NCBI RefSeq assembly: GCF_002975275.1
Contig: NZ_PCOQ01000032.1
Location: forward strand, 1-62,818
DNA: 62,818 bases
Source: Achromobacter sp. MYb9
GTDB lineage: Bacteria > Pseudomonadota > Gammaproteobacteria > Burkholderiales > Burkholderiaceae_B
Direction of reading: 5' to 3'
Part shown: positions 60,886 to 62,818 of the stretch, in pieces
Layout of the letters: each line of letters starts with the position of its first letter
How positions within the stretch are numbered: position 1 is the stretch's first letter
Position numbers and translations under genes: made by a program
The notes under the pieces: generated by a model
Database searches by the model: none
Told to the model about the DNA's origin: nothing
Seen by the model: only the letters and a program-made list of their open reading frames with translations

Positions 60886-62763
60886 ATGGCAACCATGGAT
60901 CCCAAACGCGTCGTTCAGGTCAATGACCTGACCGTGCGCTTCAAAACGCCGGACCGCACGGTCGAAGCCGTGCGCAATGTCTCGTTCCACGTCGATCGTG
61001 GCGAAACCCTGGCCATCGTGGGCGAGTCGGGTTCGGGCAAGTCGGTGACATCACTGGCGCTGATGCGCCTGGTGGAGTACGGCGGCGGCAAGATCGTCAA
61101 CGGCGACATGTTCTTGCGCCGCCGCAATGGCGACGTGCTGGATCTGGCGCATGCGCCCGACACCACGCTGCAACGCGTGCGTGGCGCCGACGTGGCGATG
61201 ATTTTCCAGGAGCCGATGACGTCGCTGAACCCCAGCTTCACGGCGGGCAACCAGATTGCCGAGGCCTTGCAGCTGCACCAGGGGCTGGACGCGGCCGGCG
61301 CGCGCGCGGAAACGCTGCGCATGCTGGAACGCGTGCGCATCCCCGAGGCCCGCGCGATCCTGGACCGCTATCCGCACCAGTTGTCGGGCGGCATGCGCCA
61401 ACGCGTGATGATCGCGATGGCGCTGTCGTGCAAGCCGCAGCTGCTGATCGCCGACGAGCCGACGACCGCGCTGGACGTCACGATCCAGGCGCAGATCCTG
61501 CAACTGATCCGCCAGTTGCAGGAAGAAATGGACATGGGTGTGATTTTCATCACGCACGATATGGGCGTGGTGGCCGAAGTGGCCGATCGCGTGCTGGTGA
61601 TGTATCGCGGCGACAAGGTGGAAGAGGGCGGGGCGGACGAGATCTTCGCGCGTCCGCAGCACGCCTATACGCGCGCCTTGCTGTCCGCCGTGCCGCGCCT
61701 GGGCGCCATGCATGGCACCGACGAGCCCGCGCCGTTCCCGCTGCTGAAGGTGGAGGAAGCCGCCCGCGTCGCCGATCCGGCCGCGCTGGTGGATGCGCCC
61801 GTGGCGGCGCCGACGACCGTCCGGCGCGAGAACGGGCCGGTGCTGAAGGTGCGCGACCTGACCACCAGTTTCGATATCACCGGCGGCATTCTGGGCCGGG
61901 TGCAAAAGCGGGTGCACGCGGTCGAGAAAGTCAGTTTCGACCTGTACCCCGGCGAGACCCTGTCGCTGGTGGGCGAGTCGGGCTGCGGCAAGACCACGAC
62001 AGGCCGGTCGTTGCTGCAACTGGTCAAGAGCAAGAGCGGCACGATCGAGTTCGACGGCAAGAACATCGGCGCCCTGCGCGGCAGCGCCATGCAGACGTTG
62101 CGCCAGCACATCCAGTTCATCTTCCAGGATCCGTTCGCGTCGCTGGACCCGCGGATGACGGTGGGCTATTCCATCATGGAACCGCTGTTGATCCACGGCG
62201 TGGCCCGCGGTAAGGCTGCGCAGGACCGCGTGCGCTGGCTGATGGACAAGTGCGGCCTTCAGCCAGAAATGATCGACCGCTATCCGCACGAGTTTTCAGG
62301 CGGCCAACGCCAGCGCATCTGCATTGCGCGAGCGTTGGCGCTGAATCCCAAGGTGGTGATCGCGGACGAGTCGGTGTCGGCGCTGGACGTGTCGATCCAG
62401 GCCCAGATCGTGAATCTGCTGCTGGATCTGCAACGCGAACTGGGTGTGTCGTTCCTGTTCATTTCGCATGACATGGCGGTGGTGGAACGGGTGAGCCACC
62501 GGGTGGCGGTGATGTACCTGGGGCAGATCGTCGAGATCGGACCGCGCCGGGCGATCTTCGAGAATCCGCAGCATCCGTATACGAAGAAGCTGATGGCCGC
62601 CGTGCCGATCGCGGATCCGCAGCGGCGGCATCGGGAGCGGTCATTGCTGGTGGACGAGATTCCCAGCCCGATGCGCAAGCTGGGGGATGATCCGTTGGTC
62701 GAGCCGTTGGTGGCCGTGGGGGAGGGGCATTTCGTGGCGAGACATTCGATTGGGGTTTATTGA
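60886..62763 (+). CDS. gsiA: Fused double ABC ATPase of peptide/glutathione importer
   Basis: The 625-residue protein joins DppD- and DppF-type ATPases in one chain, as in GsiA. Half one: Walker A GESGSGKSVTS, signature LSGGMRQRV, Walker B LLIADEPTTALD. Half two: Walker A GESGCGKTTTG, signature FSGGQRQRI, Walker B VVIADESVSALD. A linker (about 285-315) joins them. The ATG follows the permease by 5 bp. The order ggt-SBP-permeases-ATPase differs from E. coli gsi, where the ATPase leads. The final 55 bases of the window hold no further gene. Confidence 0.92.
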   Translation: MATMDPKRVVQVNDLTVRFKTPDRTVEAVRNVSFHVDRGETLAIVGESGSGKSVTSLALMRLVEYGGGKIVNGDMFLRRRNGDVLDLAHAPDTTLQRVRGADVAMIFQEPMTSLNPSFTAGNQIAEALQLHQGLDAAGARAETLRMLERVRIPEARAILDRYPHQLSGGMRQRVMIAMALSCKPQLLIADEPTTALDVTIQAQILQLIRQLQEEMDMGVIFITHDMGVVAEVADRVLVMYRGDKVEEGGADEIFARPQHAYTRALLSAVPRLGAMHGTDEPAPFPLLKVEEAARVADPAALVDAPVAAPTTVRRENGPVLKVRDLTTSFDITGGILGRVQKRVHAVEKVSFDLYPGETLSLVGESGCGKTTTGRSLLQLVKSKSGTIEFDGKNIGALRGSAMQTLRQHIQFIFQDPFASLDPRMTVGYSIMEPLLIHGVARGKAAQDRVRWLMDKCGLQPEMIDRYPHEFSGGQRQRICIARALALNPKVVIADESVSALDVSIQAQIVNLLLDLQRELGVSFLFISHDMAVVERVSHRVAVMYLGQIVEIGPRRAIFENPQHPYTKKLMAAVPIADPQRRHRERSLLVDEIPSPMRKLGDDPLVEPLVAVGEGHFVARHSIGVY

Positions 62764-62818
62764 GGCCTGATTTGGGTTCTTGAGACGCGCTCGGCATCGG
62801 GGCGGGGGCGGGCGCGGG

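Overview
The window looks like a chromosomal segment of a high-G+C betaproteobacterium of the Alcaligenaceae. Achromobacter or Bordetella is the likely setting, judged from gene content (Bug receptors, CaiB/MaoC clusters, Burkholderia-type gsp genes) and codon use; this is recognition by eye, not a database result. Most of the DNA is ordinary core or accessory metabolism. The left edge (1-4123) is less G+C rich and looks foreign.

Layout. 1-4123: the 3' end of a modular (trans-AT-like) polyketide synthase with ACP, enoylreductase and a ketosynthase that has lost its catalytic Cys and one His, translationally coupled to a phosphopantetheinyl transferase. It ends at a terminator and a tRNA-Ala(CGC) gene. 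4368-11422: exonuclease III, a small Cys-rich protein, a GntR/FCD regulator facing an aldehyde dehydrogenase, riboflavin synthase, an MlrC-type M81 peptidase and SpeG. 11462-14439: a His-rich Zn/Cd/Pb ATPase diverging from a CadR-like MerR regulator over a textbook 19-bp-spacer promoter. 14530-19161: a nitroreductase, then a FecI/FecR/TonB-receptor iron locus behind a Fur-box-like palindrome. 19367-24396: the complete branched-chain 2-oxoacid dehydrogenase operon. 24541-28424: MaoC hydratase, Bug receptor, LysR regulator and CaiB-type CoA transferase. 28455-36224: an exported ATP-grasp/phosphohistidine protein, argH, an MscS-type channel, glutamine-dependent NAD synthetase and P-II protein GlnB.

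36381-47888: a complete type II secretion system in three pieces (gspF leftwards; gspDE rightwards; gspC and gspGHIJKLMN leftwards), interrupted between gspK and gspL by three tandem 81-bp copies of a terminator-like repeat. 48084-54724: likely clients or partners: a Tat-lipoprotein PhoX phosphatase, a degenerate phosphodiesterase-like lipoprotein with a LamG-like end, a tiny lipoprotein and a Tat phospholipase C. PHO-box-like half-sites precede phoX, the phosphodiesterase gene and three gsp units, always 10 nt before a plausible -10. Together this suggests a phosphate-starvation secretion island, analogous in logic to the Pseudomonas Hxc system. 54728-62763: a LysR regulator diverging from gamma-glutamyltransferase and a glutathione/peptide ABC importer (SBP, two permeases, fused double ATPase).

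The most interesting items are the phosphate-scavenging T2SS island with its shared promoter element, the tandem repeat array inside the gsp operon, the exported dikinase-like protein, and the non-elongating KS at the end of the polyketide cluster.
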